Source: Chalciporus piperatus (taxonomy: Eukaryota; Basidiomycota; Agaricomycetes; Boletales; Boletaceae). Taken from it: a DNA stretch of 23,116 nt. The first letter of the stretch is position 1, and each line of letters begins with the position of its first letter. The DNA lies in the NCBI GenBank assembly GCA_038093975.1, contig JBBPTG010000333.1, positions 1 through 23,116 of the forward strand. The letters are read 5' to 3'. Of this stretch, positions 8,517 through 18,400 are shown in pieces. The translations under genes were made by a program, and so were the position numbers. The notes beneath the pieces are model-generated. The model worked only from the letters and a program-made list of their open reading frames with translations. It did no database searches and had not been told where the DNA came from.

Positions 8517-10042
8517 CTAAGCATCTGCACCACCTGCCATGGAGAGAGTATTGCTGCTGGGATAGGATCGGCGGCTCCGCTTCGAAGCACTACCTTTGAC
8601 TCCCGATTTCTCGTCTGGTCTACGTTTGCTCGATCTCCTCTGAGTCTTCACGCTGGCAGCAGTTTGTGCCTGGAAACCTTGCTGTTGCCCGCCAGCTATC
8701 CAGTCTTGAAATCTCTTCTGACCCTCCGTTACTTGTTGTTGTGTCGGAGTATCCTCTGCCGGGTCGATGGCATCTCGCATCCCCTTCAAAATGTCGATGA
8801 AAGCTTTATGGCTGATGTGAGCCTTAGTCTGAGCGGATGCGGATGAGTACTCAAAGAGTGTATAAAGTTGCTTGATCCCGCCACGGAAGGCTTCGCCCCC
8901 ACTTCCTGACAGGAAGTATGGGCTGATGGGATTGCAAATCTGGTTCTCGGTCACTGCAGACCTCCAAGTGAAAACCTCGTCGTAGGTACAGGGGACATTT
9001 GCGTCTGTCACCCACGCAGGAATGGGATCGTTGTTCTCATCGTTGGCACAGCGCATACTGCCGGGATATGCTTCTGCTCGAGGGACATTCAAGATAGGCT
9101 GGAGAACTTGTTGAGTGGAGGTAGAGGATGAAGGGTGTGATGTCGCAGTGGGAGTAGCCTCAGGCCTGGCAGGGGGGCCAGGGGCCTGAGTAGCGGGAGC
9201 CCTAGCGTCCAACCATTGCCTGCTTGCATCATAAGGGCCAGCCTGGGTGACGATCAAGGACCACAGAACCCAGAAGAAGGATTCAAGATCGTGGTAGGCA
9301 GTGTGCAGTACCTGGCCGTGATGTCCGGCCACCGTGAGGAGCTCAGTGGCCATGTAAGGCAAGGTACCCTGAGTAAAATATGATGAGCGAGGGGCCAAGT
9401 CTGGTAATGATCAACTTACTGTGACCACGCCAACCCTGTCCCTCTGCACGCTGACGTCATCAGCCCCCAACACATCCATCCCCAATCCCCAATCTCCCAA
9501 CATACCCGCTCGCAGAACAACTGATGGTGTTGTTCTGTCGGAGGCTTCATCTCGAACGGCTCGCGGACAAGGCGTGAGATAATCCGCAACCAAACGTTGC
9601 CTATGCTGACGTCGCAGTGCAGAATGCCCTTGTGTATTCCATTGTAGTGAGCTGTGTTTGGATGTTAGCGACTCCTGTGACCCTCAACATGGCTGACTTA
9701 CACACGAGAGCTCCCATAAACCCGTTCAAGAACTCCCGGCGACAAGAATTGAATTGAATTGGTATGCCGTGAGTGCGGGACAAAACATAGATACGAATGC
9801 GTGGGTCGTAATGCAATGCTTTTTTAGACAGCCATTGAAATCTTGCCAAAATGTTCTCAGTCGTATCTTCCTGGGCAGAGTACGTAGGCCACCTGTCGTC
9901 TTCGGGCTGAAATGGATCGGGCATGGGGTGCGTAGGTCGTTTCCATTCGCATACGATGGGTGTGCCTGGAAGGTGTGTGTTGTTCCATTGGAGATCAGCG
10001 GACTCCTCCTGCTGGCATTGAGAGAAGATCCCGTTGTAAGAA
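8517..10042 (-). pseudogene. FunK1 fungal-type protein kinase, C-terminal half (broken)
   Basis: Exons 10042-9702, 9651-9420 and 9368-8517 on the minus strand, with introns 9701-9652 (50 nt) and 9419-9369 (51 nt), both GTAAGT...AG. Kinase landmarks in order: GIPIQFNSCRREFLNG; catalytic loop HCDVSIGN (HRD-like, with the invariant Asp and Asn); DWG in place of DFG; then VVT|GTLPYMATELL across the second intron; then DLESFFWVLW, all typical of FunK1 (PF17667-type) proteins. The tail is low-complexity and basic (RRSSKRRPDEK). After SIGNV the frame shifts at about 9592-9595. One extra T in TTTGG would restore SIGNVLVADYL, so a one-base deletion is likely. The 5' half lies beyond an insert. Confidence 0.85.
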
Positions 10043-10790
10043 AGCTAAACCCTCTGTAGGAATAGAAATCCCGAGAAGGTCAGTAGCAAAAGATAAAGAA
10101 GGGTACGATAAGTTCGACCCTAAAGGGATTCCAGGGAATGAAGACAAGCAAAAGGACTCGTTTCCGGCGTACCAAACCGTTGAAGAACTGGAAAATGATG
10201 TTCCGTACGAACAAATGGTTGTTCCGGACCACTTCCTTGCGGTTAGGGCTAGTGGAACGAAGGTAAGAACGGACGGAAAGTGTTGACGAAGGTTCCGGAG
10301 TTTTGGAGAGAGAGGTTGTTGCGTGGAGAAAAGAAAGGTCGATTCAAAATAAGCAAAGTACAGTCTTTTATAGTCCGGGCATACCCGAGACTCTGATAGT
10401 GACAGAACGCTAAGTGACAGTACTGGACTAAGTATAGACAGGATAGATGACAAGGCGAAAAGGATGAGTAAAAGTAAGGAAAGTGCGACAGTAAGGACGC
10501 ATAGCAAGGTTAGAGAACATGGAATGAAAAGGAAGCTTACCAGCAAATCATATCATACCTGGACAACGGTTTCCGGGGACACGGAGGACAATACCTGTGA
10601 ACAAAACAAACGATCCGTGGTTTCCGTGTACCACGGAACGACGGGAACGGAACGTGATAGGGACGGAAAGCTGTAAGTGCGGCGGAAGAGGTTGGGACAT
10701 AAACGGAAAGGGAGGAAAGACGTCGAGGAATGTTGAGAATGGGAAATGGAGGTAGAACGCCGGCTGCAAGCGTAGGGAATATGCGTTCCC
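10043..10790. other. Unidentified insert interrupting the FunK1 gene
   Basis: About 750 bp between the two FunK1 halves that shows no kinase similarity. Boundaries are approximate. On the plus strand a frame of about 85 codons runs to a stop at 10286 (contains SFPAYQTVEELENDVPYEQM); I do not recognise it. A purine run, GGACGGAAAG, directly precedes TGTTGACG at about 10281, which would suit a polypurine tract and the start of an LTR. A possible LTR end is CCCTACA near 10793, but no second LTR or clean target duplication was found. It could be a fragment of an LTR element or an insertion within a former intron. Confidence 0.4.
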
Positions 10791-11479
10791 TACACCGTAG
10801 CAGTCAGCTGTTCCAAAGACTGGCTCGTCTTCCTCGGGGATAGCTACAGGTGAGCGGGTGTTCAGCAGGTTGTTGATATCAATGTCGTTCGGCCAGTGGG
10901 CCGGGACCCAGCACTCCTTGAGGGCGCCATGGCGCCCTCGCGCCTTGAAGACCCGCTCCTCCACAGTACTGTGAATACTGGCAGCATAGACGACGGTGCC
11001 CTTTCCTGCGATGCCGAAGGCTTGGAAAAGTGGAAAGTAGGTCCTGACATCCAGAGATTTGGGAGCAGAGTCGGTAGCACATGCGCTAGTGGAAGGAAAG
11101 CCGAGTGGGAACGAGAGACACATTGGTCTTCCCAGCAGTGATGCTTGATATGATTCCCGAAATGCATCATCGAAACCCGTCCAAATGCCATTTTGATCGG
11201 AGGCGCTGAGAGCGAGAACAATGTTGATGAACTGGAGGGGCTGGTCATCGATACAGAAAGATGTTGTGAATAGGGTGGCTCCCCGAAGAAAACAAGCAAG
11301 GGAGAGATTTTGGCCGCACAGCGACATCCCGATGTAAAAGCGGCGACCAAATTGAGATGAAATGACAAGGCCAGCAAGCTCAGTCAATTGAAGCACCGCA
11401 GCACTTTCGATGGTTTGGCTGTAGTCGTATTTGACCTCGCAGTAGGCATACGTTACGCTGGAGGGAAGATTGGGAAGTG
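10791..11479 (-). pseudogene. FunK1 fungal-type protein kinase, N-terminal half (truncated)
   Basis: Minus-strand frame with FunK1 features: AVLQLTELAGLVISSQFGRR and FYIGMSLCGQNLSLACFLRG in the N-terminal region. Then come a glycine-rich loop-like GIAGKGTVVYAAS, a beta-3 lysine motif GALKECW, and PVFGTADCYG just before the insert. The frame enters the G2 5' LTR at 11480, so the true start is lost; the apparent ATG at 11510 lies inside the LTR. With the C-terminal half at 8517-10042 it formed one gene in the same orientation. The gene is inactivated three ways: LTR truncation at the 5' end, the internal insert, and the frameshift near 9594. Confidence 0.8.
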
Positions 11480-11963
11480 TGTTACAATCACTCATTCTTT
11501 CCTTTCCCATTACCTTGTACTAAAGTCCTAGTCGCTTCTTGCCTAGGCCTCCCATTTCTTACCTTGCTTTAGTCAGCGAACATTCCTTAATGTTCTTTAA
11601 CCTTCCACGCTTCGTCATCGCTGACTCGTATGCTTACCGAGCATGACTCATTCTTATTTGTCATGACTCATTCTTATTTGTCATGACTTGTTCTTACATA
11701 TTCCGACTTGTTCTATGCCTGCCCTTAACTCGTTTCTTCACTTATATAAACCCTCGAATTTCCTCCTGTAACCCTAACTTAGACCTACGCAATCTAGCTT
11801 GGTCATTCCTTGCTTCCTGTGAACCCTCTGAGAGTCACCGTCCCACTCTTGAACGGACACTAGGCCTTAACGTGGACATCCCATCGTTAGGCTACCTTTG
11901 AAACCCTTGTCTTTGACTAGGCTTTTGTGTCTACGCTTTGACCTACCCGGTACAAGCGTAACA
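11480..11963 (+). repeat. 5' LTR of G2 (484 bp)
   Basis: Begins TGTTAC and ends GTAACA, a perfect 6-bp inverted terminal pair. It matches the 3' LTR over its whole length. It contains a 20-bp tandem duplication (TCATGACTCATTCTTATTTG, about 11661-11680 repeating the preceding unit) that occurs once in the 3' LTR, and it lacks an 8-bp segment present there. A small inverted repeat GAACATT/AATGTTC surrounds about 11578-11595. A primer-binding site just after 11963 could not be assigned to a particular tRNA. Confidence 0.93.
11743..11750 (+). promoter_or_regulatory. TATA-box-like element in 5' LTR
   Basis: TATATAAA in the middle of the LTR, conserved at the same place in the 3' LTR. It is the expected position for the retrotransposon promoter, upstream of the R region. 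The transcription start was not determined. Confidence 0.55.
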
Positions 11964-12002
11964 AAAGGTCTAAGTTACCCCTGAAGGCTACCTTCGCTGT
12001 AG

Positions 12003-12810
12003 ACCTCCACCATTTCCCAACGACCTTGCCTCGACACCTCTCACTGGGGCCTCCCACGAGCGACCGCTAATCTACAGAACCCCGAATCCTCTGACTCGGG
12101 CTCACCTGAAGAGGAAGATCCCTCTAACCCCTACGACACCTCAGATCTTTACGACGAACCAATCACCACCCAAGAGGAACAAGAAGAAACCCTTCACCTC
12201 TCCCACGAATTTTCCTCAGCTGTAACCATCCTGAGGTCACCAACACCACCATCACCTACCCCAATATCCAGAAGAGCTCCACAGTTCCCTGTATCGCCTG
12301 CTCCCCCACGAACCCCAGCTTTCCCCACTCCTTCCCTTCCTGCGCCCGTGTTTGCACCAGGAGCGTATCAGATACCCCCTACCTTCGCAAACCCCATGTC
12401 GTCCTCAAAACCCACTGAACTCCGCATCGGAGCCCCAGACGCCTTTGATGGCTCCTTCGAGAAAAGCACTGCTTGGATGAATTCCATCCAATTCTATCTC
12501 ACCGTCAATGGTGACGTATACAACACAGATCCCAAAAAGATCGCCTTTGCGTTATCCTACATGTCCAAAGAATCGGCGGCCACCTGGGCTGCCACCTTCC
12601 GCCGTAAAGCCATCACCGGCGCTACCGTCACCATGGGAACCTGGACCCAATTTATCACTGATTTCGAAACCGCATTCAAACACCACGATACCGTAGGAAA
12701 TGCCGTCGCCTGGCTTTCCACCAAACGAATGAAACCTCTCAAGAACGGAGAATACTCTCCTTCCCTCTCGGAATTCATTTCAAGTTTCCAGAACCAAGTC
12801 GCCCTGTCTG
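12003..12810 (+). pseudogene. gag: G2 gag, N-terminal part (no ATG at the 5' end; interrupted by element B)
   Basis: The frame is open from just after TAG 12000-12002. It encodes an acidic, Pro/Ser/Thr-rich leader (SDSGSPEEEDPSNPYDTSD), then a Gag capsid-like helical domain from TELRIGAPDAFDGSF through SKRMKPLKNGEYSPS. This matches a Gag type I know from Agaricomycete gypsy elements. No ATG exists before 12396 in this frame, although the codons upstream look coding. Either the start codon was mutated, or translation begins at 12396 or at a non-ATG codon. Element B breaks the frame after VALS at 12810, and the frame resumes exactly at 14951 (GITDNNILIGYF). Gag forms the particle that carries the element's RNA. 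Confidence 0.8.
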
Positions 12811-13159
12811 CATCAGCAATTTAACACATTGCTTAACTAAGCTTAATGGACACTTTTTCGCACTTATGGAGACCTTAGGTCACATAACGAGAAAAAGCAG
12901 AACAAGCTCACTCCTCCACTTATTTCACACTTATTTCGAGCTTAATATGTTGAAGTATAGCTACATTACAGGCGAAAAAGCAATAAAAGCGAAAATTCAA
13001 AAGATATATGAATCCGCGCTCGATTGATTTCATTGGTTCGGTTTGATGCGTCCACAACGCGCTGAGTTGGCGAAGCTGGTAGGTCGTTTCGAGCAAGGAA
13101 TGGGTAGTGGTAATGGCCCAGGTGTGTGTCCTGACACGCCTCCTCAGTGATCGTCTTCA

Positions 13160-13931
13160 GTGCAACTCGCAGTGAGTTGCGACCGTTATCGCTCGTCGCG
13201 TCGTCATCGCGTTTGTGTTCGCCGTCTCGCTCAGTATCGTGCACTTGACCTCATCGTCGCACCTGCTCGTTCGGGTTCGGACTCGTTTGTGGAGGTTGGT
13301 GGATGGTGGAAGGAGCAGTGGGAATGGTCTGGGTATGTTGTGTTCGCTCGCCGTGTTGAGCTGACCGCTTTCTTCCGAGCCGACTCGCTTTGTCAATCGT
13401 TCGTACGGCCTCGACGACCGCTTCTCCCCTCGATCGACGCTTTGGGACACGTTTCGTCGTCATCCCGTTCGTCCTGCTAGAGCATTTATTCGTCCTCCCC
13501 AAGTCCACCTTCGTTTCCCGATCACTTGCAATGTCCGTTTTCGTTTCGCCCTCTGGCTCGACTTCGACGACATTCGCTGTCTGTCTTGACATGTCCACTC
13601 GATTCGCTCGAAGTTCCTGGTCGTCCTGTCGAGCTCGCATTGCGACCGTATGGCCGCACGACTCGGCTCGTGCATCTGTGCGATCACATTGCGTGTTCGC
13701 CTCGTTTTCGTCTTCGCGGTCGCTCGTCTGGATGCCGGATGACTCGTGAGTGTTGGGGAATGGGTGGGGAATGGTGTGGGGATGTCTCTGGTACGTCATC
13801 TTCGCTCGTCGTGTCGTACTGACCGTTTTCGTTGACTCCTCGCATCGATCACTCGAACACCCTCGTTAACCTTTTCTCCCCCTCGATGGGCGCATTTCGA
13901 CGTGTCTCGTCGTCCTCCCACTCGTCCTGCT
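13160..13931. repeat. Degenerate direct repeat, about 453-bp period, inside element B
   Basis: Two diverged copies, about 13160-13478 and 13620-13931. Each runs from TTGCGACCG through GGAATGGT(C/G)TGGG and GCTGACCG/ACTGACCG-type stretches to CGTCCTGCT, with end points about 453 bp apart. The region is rich in TCGT/GTCG. Long overlapping frames occur on both strands, an effect of composition rather than proof of genes. The minus-strand frames read as hydrophilic, Arg/Thr/Glu-rich protein (for example RTNGMTTKRVPKRRSRG and RTSGRTTRHVEMRPSRG, one from each copy), so decayed coding sequence on that strand remains possible. Confidence 0.5.
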
Positions 13932-14716
13932 CATCTCTGAGCGACTCTGATCCCTCCTCGACACTCTCCGTGCGTCCGTAGTCGCGTTAGACGCTTCGTG
14001 ATCGTTCGCGATTGGTCGCGCTGCCTGGTTCGATTTGCACGACCGCCATTTTGCTCGACTCACCTGTTTCAAGCCTCAGTGTGCAGTCTGCATCGATCCC
14101 GCTCGTGATTCCTTCGACTTTGTCGGACAGGGCTGTGGCCTCGTCTCGTCGTGTGCCCTTGCGGCTGGGCGCGTCTGCGATATCTTCCGACATATTTCGT
14201 TCGTCGGTGGGATTCATCGACCTGTCGGCGTCGTTTGGTGGCTCGGGGGAGTGTTCTGGTGAGTCCGTGTGGTCCCCGTTTTCGTTTTCTTCGACTAATG
14301 GCCCATTGTGGGCATTGTTCGTGGTCGCGATCACTTCGTTGTCCCGTTTGACACGCGCTCGATGTGCTTCGTTGTCGTCATTGAGCAGAGGCGTCGTGAG
14401 AGCGTCGGGATGGATACCACAGGCTCAGGGATGCTTTGCTGGTCTCTAACCAAAAGTCGAGCGTTTGGCAGGTATTTGACTGCCTGTCCAGCTCGTTTGG
14501 CATGCGCAATTGGCTCCGCTCGTTGTGGCTGCTGTCCATGGTCTTCGTTGACCCAGTGGTGTTGTCCTGCACCATTGTCGGTGGTCGTTTGATGTTATGC
14601 TGCTGTGTGTTTGGGGGTGGGATGGCAAGCTGTGAGACGGACTTGGTGAAAATTTCACCCACAGAAGGAATTGATAGTCATATAGCCATGATCACCGTAC
14701 TATAAATGAGCTCTTT

Positions 14717-14781
14717 TAGTGTAGCGGGTAATGCGTGCATTGCCTATTTTTGGGAACTGCGGCTGTCGTGTGTTCGACTCT
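14717..14781 (+). other. tRNA-like A box and B box (possible SINE relic) in element B
   Basis: TAGTGTAGCGGG (14717-14728) fits a Pol III A box and TGTTCGACTCT (14771-14781) resembles a B box, at tRNA-like spacing. GTGTG-TTCGACT-CTCGC folds as a T arm with one mismatch. The acceptor stem does not close and no normal anticodon arm is seen, so this is not a functional tRNA gene. It may be a tRNA-derived SINE head or chance similarity. Confidence 0.3.
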
Positions 14782-14804
14782 CGCCTCAACCCAAAATTTA
14801 CTAT

Positions 14805-14827
14805 GTTTTCTGCTTATTTCAGAAAAC
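14805..14827. repeat. Short perfect hairpin near the right end of element B
   Basis: GTTTTCTG (14805-14812) and CAGAAAAC (14820-14827) are perfectly complementary around a 7-nt loop, about 120 bp inside the right terminus. Subterminal hairpins occur in several non-autonomous DNA transposons. Function here is unknown. Confidence 0.5.
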
Positions 14828-14950
14828 ACTTTATTGTGCTTTTCTGGCCCTTATCTGACACCACTTTCCTTAGTCTCCTTGACTGGGCTACAGTTAAGCT
14901 TCATAAGTCCGAAAAAGTTGGAATAAGCATTGTGTTGAATTGCTGATGTG

Positions 14951-15444
14951 GCATCACCGATAACAACATCCTAATCGGATACTTCTCCGTGGGAATACCC
15001 ATCTCCCTTATGAGAAGAGTCAATAGCATGGATACCGTCCCTACCACGATTCAGGATTGGTACAAACGCACCACCCAGTTCCAGACTCAATGGGAACATG
15101 CCAATGAAATCGCGAATCGAAATCGCAACCCTGCCAAACCATTCCGTCCGTTCTCTTCCGCCAACCACTCTACCCCTGCCAGGGACCCCAATGCCATGGA
15201 TGTCGATGTCATCCGTATCTCCAAGCTCACTCCTGAAGAGCGGAAACGCTACCAGGAGAAAGGACTCTGCTTCCGCTGCAGGAAAGCTGGACATCGGTCC
15301 AACACCTGCCCAGAATTCTCCTCGAACCAGAGAACCCCGAAGAAGGTTCAGAAGGTTGAGGAAGAAGTTCCCTCGCTGATCGAGATAGATGATGAGGATG
15401 AAACCACTGTTCGTAAAGTAGCCTTTGTCACAAAGGGTTTTTAG
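14951..15444 (+). CDS. gag: G2 gag, C-terminal part with zinc knuckle
   Basis: Resumes the Gag frame after element B: GITDNNILIGYFSVGIP, then MDTVPTTIQDWYKRTTQFQ completing the capsid-like domain, a Pro/Ser linker, KLTPEERKRYQEKG, and one CCHC knuckle CFRCRKAGHRSNTC (CX2CX4HX4C) for nucleic-acid binding. An acidic tail (EIDDEDETT) follows. The frame ends at TAG 15442-15444 within a candidate -1 frameshift site, so Pol would be made as a Gag-Pol fusion from the overlapping frame. Gag as a whole is not functional here because of element B. Confidence 0.85.
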
Positions 15445-15474
15445 GCCGGGAAGCTCTGCCGACGCAAGCTTCCC
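15435..15474 (+). promoter_or_regulatory. Candidate programmed -1 ribosomal frameshift signal at the G2 gag-pol junction
   Basis: The heptamer GGGTTTT (15435-15441) is read G GGT TTT in the gag frame, fitting X XXY YYZ, and the gag stop TAG follows immediately (15442-15444). After 6 nt comes an 8-bp perfect stem, GGGAAGCT (15448-15455) with AGCTTCCC (15467-15474), and an 11-nt loop. Slipping back one base moves translation into exactly the pol frame (TTA GGC CGG GAA...), which is open to the protease. The layout matches classical viral and retroelement -1 sites. No strong pseudoknot partner was found. Confidence 0.75.
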
Positions 15475-18400
15475 CAGTCACGTGTGCACCTGTACTTGTA
15501 AAGTCGCGGAAGCGCTCTATGCAAATTCCCATACAGATTATCGTTCCCTCGCACACGATGAAAACCGTCGAAACCCACACCCTCATTGATAGCGGCGCAG
15601 ACATCTCCTGTATCGACTGGGGCTTTATACGAAGAAATCAAATCCCCACTACTCGACTTGAAACCCCTATTCGAGTCCGAAACGTCGACCAGACCGCAAA
15701 CAAAAGCGGGATGATACTCTTCACCACCACCCTCTTCCTTGACATCGAAGGAATCACACAAGAAGTAGTCTTCCAAGTCATGAACTGCGGAAACGAGAAC
15801 ATCATCCTAGGACTCCCATGGCTTGAAAAAGCCAACCCAGCCATCGACTGGCACCGACGTACCCTCTCGCTGTCAGAGTCCATCGACGAGTCAAAGAAGT
15901 TGTATACCATACATGCTGCAGCCTGTAAAGCCAACGACCAGCTCTTCACTCGACCTACCCCTCCTCCTCGACACTCTTACGTAACCCCGGAAGTCGATAA
16001 ACAACTCTATGACTACCTGGACTCTGAAACCGAATCCTCCTTCCTTAACCGCGCTTACGAAAACCATACTCTAAACCGCATTATTCTTTGCGGTTCACGC
16101 TTTGTCCTCAATCATGTTGTCGCTCGCCTTACCCGAGCTACTGAACTCGCAATCGCGGCCAAACTGGCCAAACCCAAACCTATCCTCCCAAAAGAATATG
16201 TCAAATATGCCTCGGGTTTCGATGAGCCCTCGGCTGGTCACCTTCCTCCATCTCGGATTTATGACCACGAGATTAACCTGAAGGAATCCTTTGTCCCTAA
16301 AATTGGAAAACTTTATCCGCTATCTCCGGATGAAAAGAAAGCCACAGAAGACTTCCTCGAAGAGAACCTGCATACGGGAAAGATATGTCCTTCCAATTCC
16401 CCCCAAGCATCCCCCTTCTTCTTCGTCAAAAAGAAAGATGGAAAACTCCGCCCCTCCCAAGACTATCGGTATCTCAATGAACATACCACCCGAGATGCGT
16501 ACCCACTTCCCCTCATCGGAGATCTCGTCGACAAATTGAAAGACGCCAAAGTCTTTACCAAGTTTGATGTACGATGGGGTTACAACAATGTCCGCATCAA
16601 AGACGGACACCAGTGGAAGGCCGCTTTCCTCACCCACAAAGGTCTCTTTGAACCGACTGTGATGTTCTTCGGACTGAACAACTCCACGGCCACCTTCCAA
16701 CGCTTCATGAACGACTCTTTTCGAGACATGATAGCTGAAGGGTGGCTCGTCATCTATATGGACGACCTTCTCATCTTCTCTCCCGACGATGCTTCTCACA
16801 CCGCTCGCACGCAACGAGTCCTCGAACGGATGCAAGAGCTAGATCTCCATCTTTGTTTAGAGAAATACAACTTCGCCGTAAACGAAGTAGAAGATCTTGG
16901 CATAATCGTCTGCCCCGGAGAGCTTGCCATGGACCCCGTCAAACTCGACGGCATCTCTCAATGGCCCGTCCCCACTACCGTTAAGGAAGTCCGCTCATTC
17001 CTTGGCTTTGCCAACTTCTATCGACACTTTATCCCAAATTACTCCTTAGTCGCCCGCCCTTTGATTGACCTGACCAAAAAGAATCATCGATGGGACTGGA
17101 ACAATGCCTGCCAAGATGCCTTCGCCCGTCTAAAACAGATGTTCCTGGCGAAACCTGTTCTATGCTTCCCAGACCTTTCCAAACCCTTTACCATTGCAAC
17201 TGATGCCTCCAAATTTGCCTCTGGAGGTATACTCCTCCAAACTGACGCCAACGGCGATTGGCACCCCTGTTCCTATCTCTCCCAGTCCTTTGGTGATGCT
17301 GAACGGAACTACAATATCTATGATCATGAACTCCTCGCTGTGATCCGTGCACTGAAAACCTGGCGACATTATCTCCACGGCTCTCCCTTCCCCGTCCAAG
17401 TCTTCACTGATCACAAAAACCTGACCTACTTTCGCCAACCCCAGAATCTGAACCGCCGGCAAGCCCGCTGGCTCCTCGATCTTGCTGACTTTGACCTGAA
17501 AATGATTCATGTTCCCGGCTCATCCCTCGCCAGTCCCGATGCCTTATCTAGGCGTGCTGATCACTTTCCCACCAACGCCGATGACAATGCGGGTACCACT
17601 CTACTACTACCCTCCCTATTTGTCCGTGTCATTGACGCCGCCATGAACAACCACATTTCCAGTCTTTCCAAAGATGACCCATTTCTCCTCACCGCATTAC
17701 AAGCCATTGACGGCGATATCCCAGCGCCATTCCGATCCCGGTTGGCTGACTGGCAGATGAATAACGGCGTCCTGACCTACCAAGGTCGCGTTTATATTCC
17801 ACCGGACGAAAACTTACGTCGCACTGTCGTCCAACGCTGCCATGATCACCCCACCGCCGGCCACCCGGGTTATCTCAAAACTAGACAGCTGGTTGCTGCT
17901 GAATTCTGGTGGCCTGGTCTTGCACAGTTTGTGCGCAAATATGTCGAGGGATGCGCAACCTGCCAACAGAATAAAGCGAACACGCATTCAACTACTCCAC
18001 CCTTAATGCCCATACCGTCAAAGAGCTCCAAACCGTTCCAGCAAGTGTCTTGTGACCTAATCACCCTCTACCGCGCCTACCTGCAAGCATCCCGTCTTGC
18101 CAACCTTCCTCCTTCCCTGACGACGGTTCACCAAGCTCATTCAGAAGCTGCCTCCCTCCGCAATATCCACGGTGATCTAATTACCAACCTCAGTATTGCT
18201 CTCTATGAGCTACGGATGCCGGAGTTCCTGGATGACCTAGACCACTACCTCAGAGAGTCCGCCTCTGCGGCTCAATCTCCAACCCCTGTCATCGGAGTTT
18301 CTACCTCATCTCTCCCTTCGTCGATACCTTCCGCGTCTAGCTCTCCTTTGAACGATGAAGAGGAAGCAGTGTTCTTTCGTGCAGAACGTAACCACATTAC

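Larger units (their letters stand above)
12811..14948. mobile_element. Element B: 2.1-kb non-autonomous DNA transposon with CATCAG ends and TG target duplication
   Basis: The left end CATCAGCAATTTAACACA and the reverse complement of the right end CATCAGCAATTCAACACA match over about 25 bp with two differences. Similarity returns in ACTTTTTCG-(C/G)ACTTATG some 15 bp further in. A TG dinucleotide lies on both sides (12809-12810 and 14949-14950). Discounting the element and one TG restores the Gag reading frame exactly, which fixes the boundaries. No transposase is recognisable. The interior holds degenerate GC-rich repeats, hydrophilic minus-strand frames (for example 13987-14334), a tRNA-like A/B-box stretch and a hairpin near the right end. 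The shared CATCAG terminus suggests kinship with element A. Confidence 0.88.

Noticed and set aside
10548..11510. Single 320-aa protein spanning the FunK1 N-terminus and the insert
   Set aside because: Kinase similarity stops near 10791. The remaining C-terminal residues come from the insert, and the apparent start codon lies in the G2 LTR.
12966..14705. Many long overlapping frames on both strands inside element B as real genes
   Set aside because: They overlap on both strands in a GC-rich, TCGT-repetitive region, lack recognisable domains and appear driven by base composition. At most the hydrophilic minus-strand frames may be decayed coding sequence.
14710..14790. Functional tRNA gene
   Set aside because: A and B boxes are present, but the acceptor stem does not pair and no proper anticodon arm forms.
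15448..15520. Pseudoknot downstream of the G2 frameshift stem
   Set aside because: The loop offers only about four base pairs with downstream sequence (CGAC with GTCG), too weak to claim.
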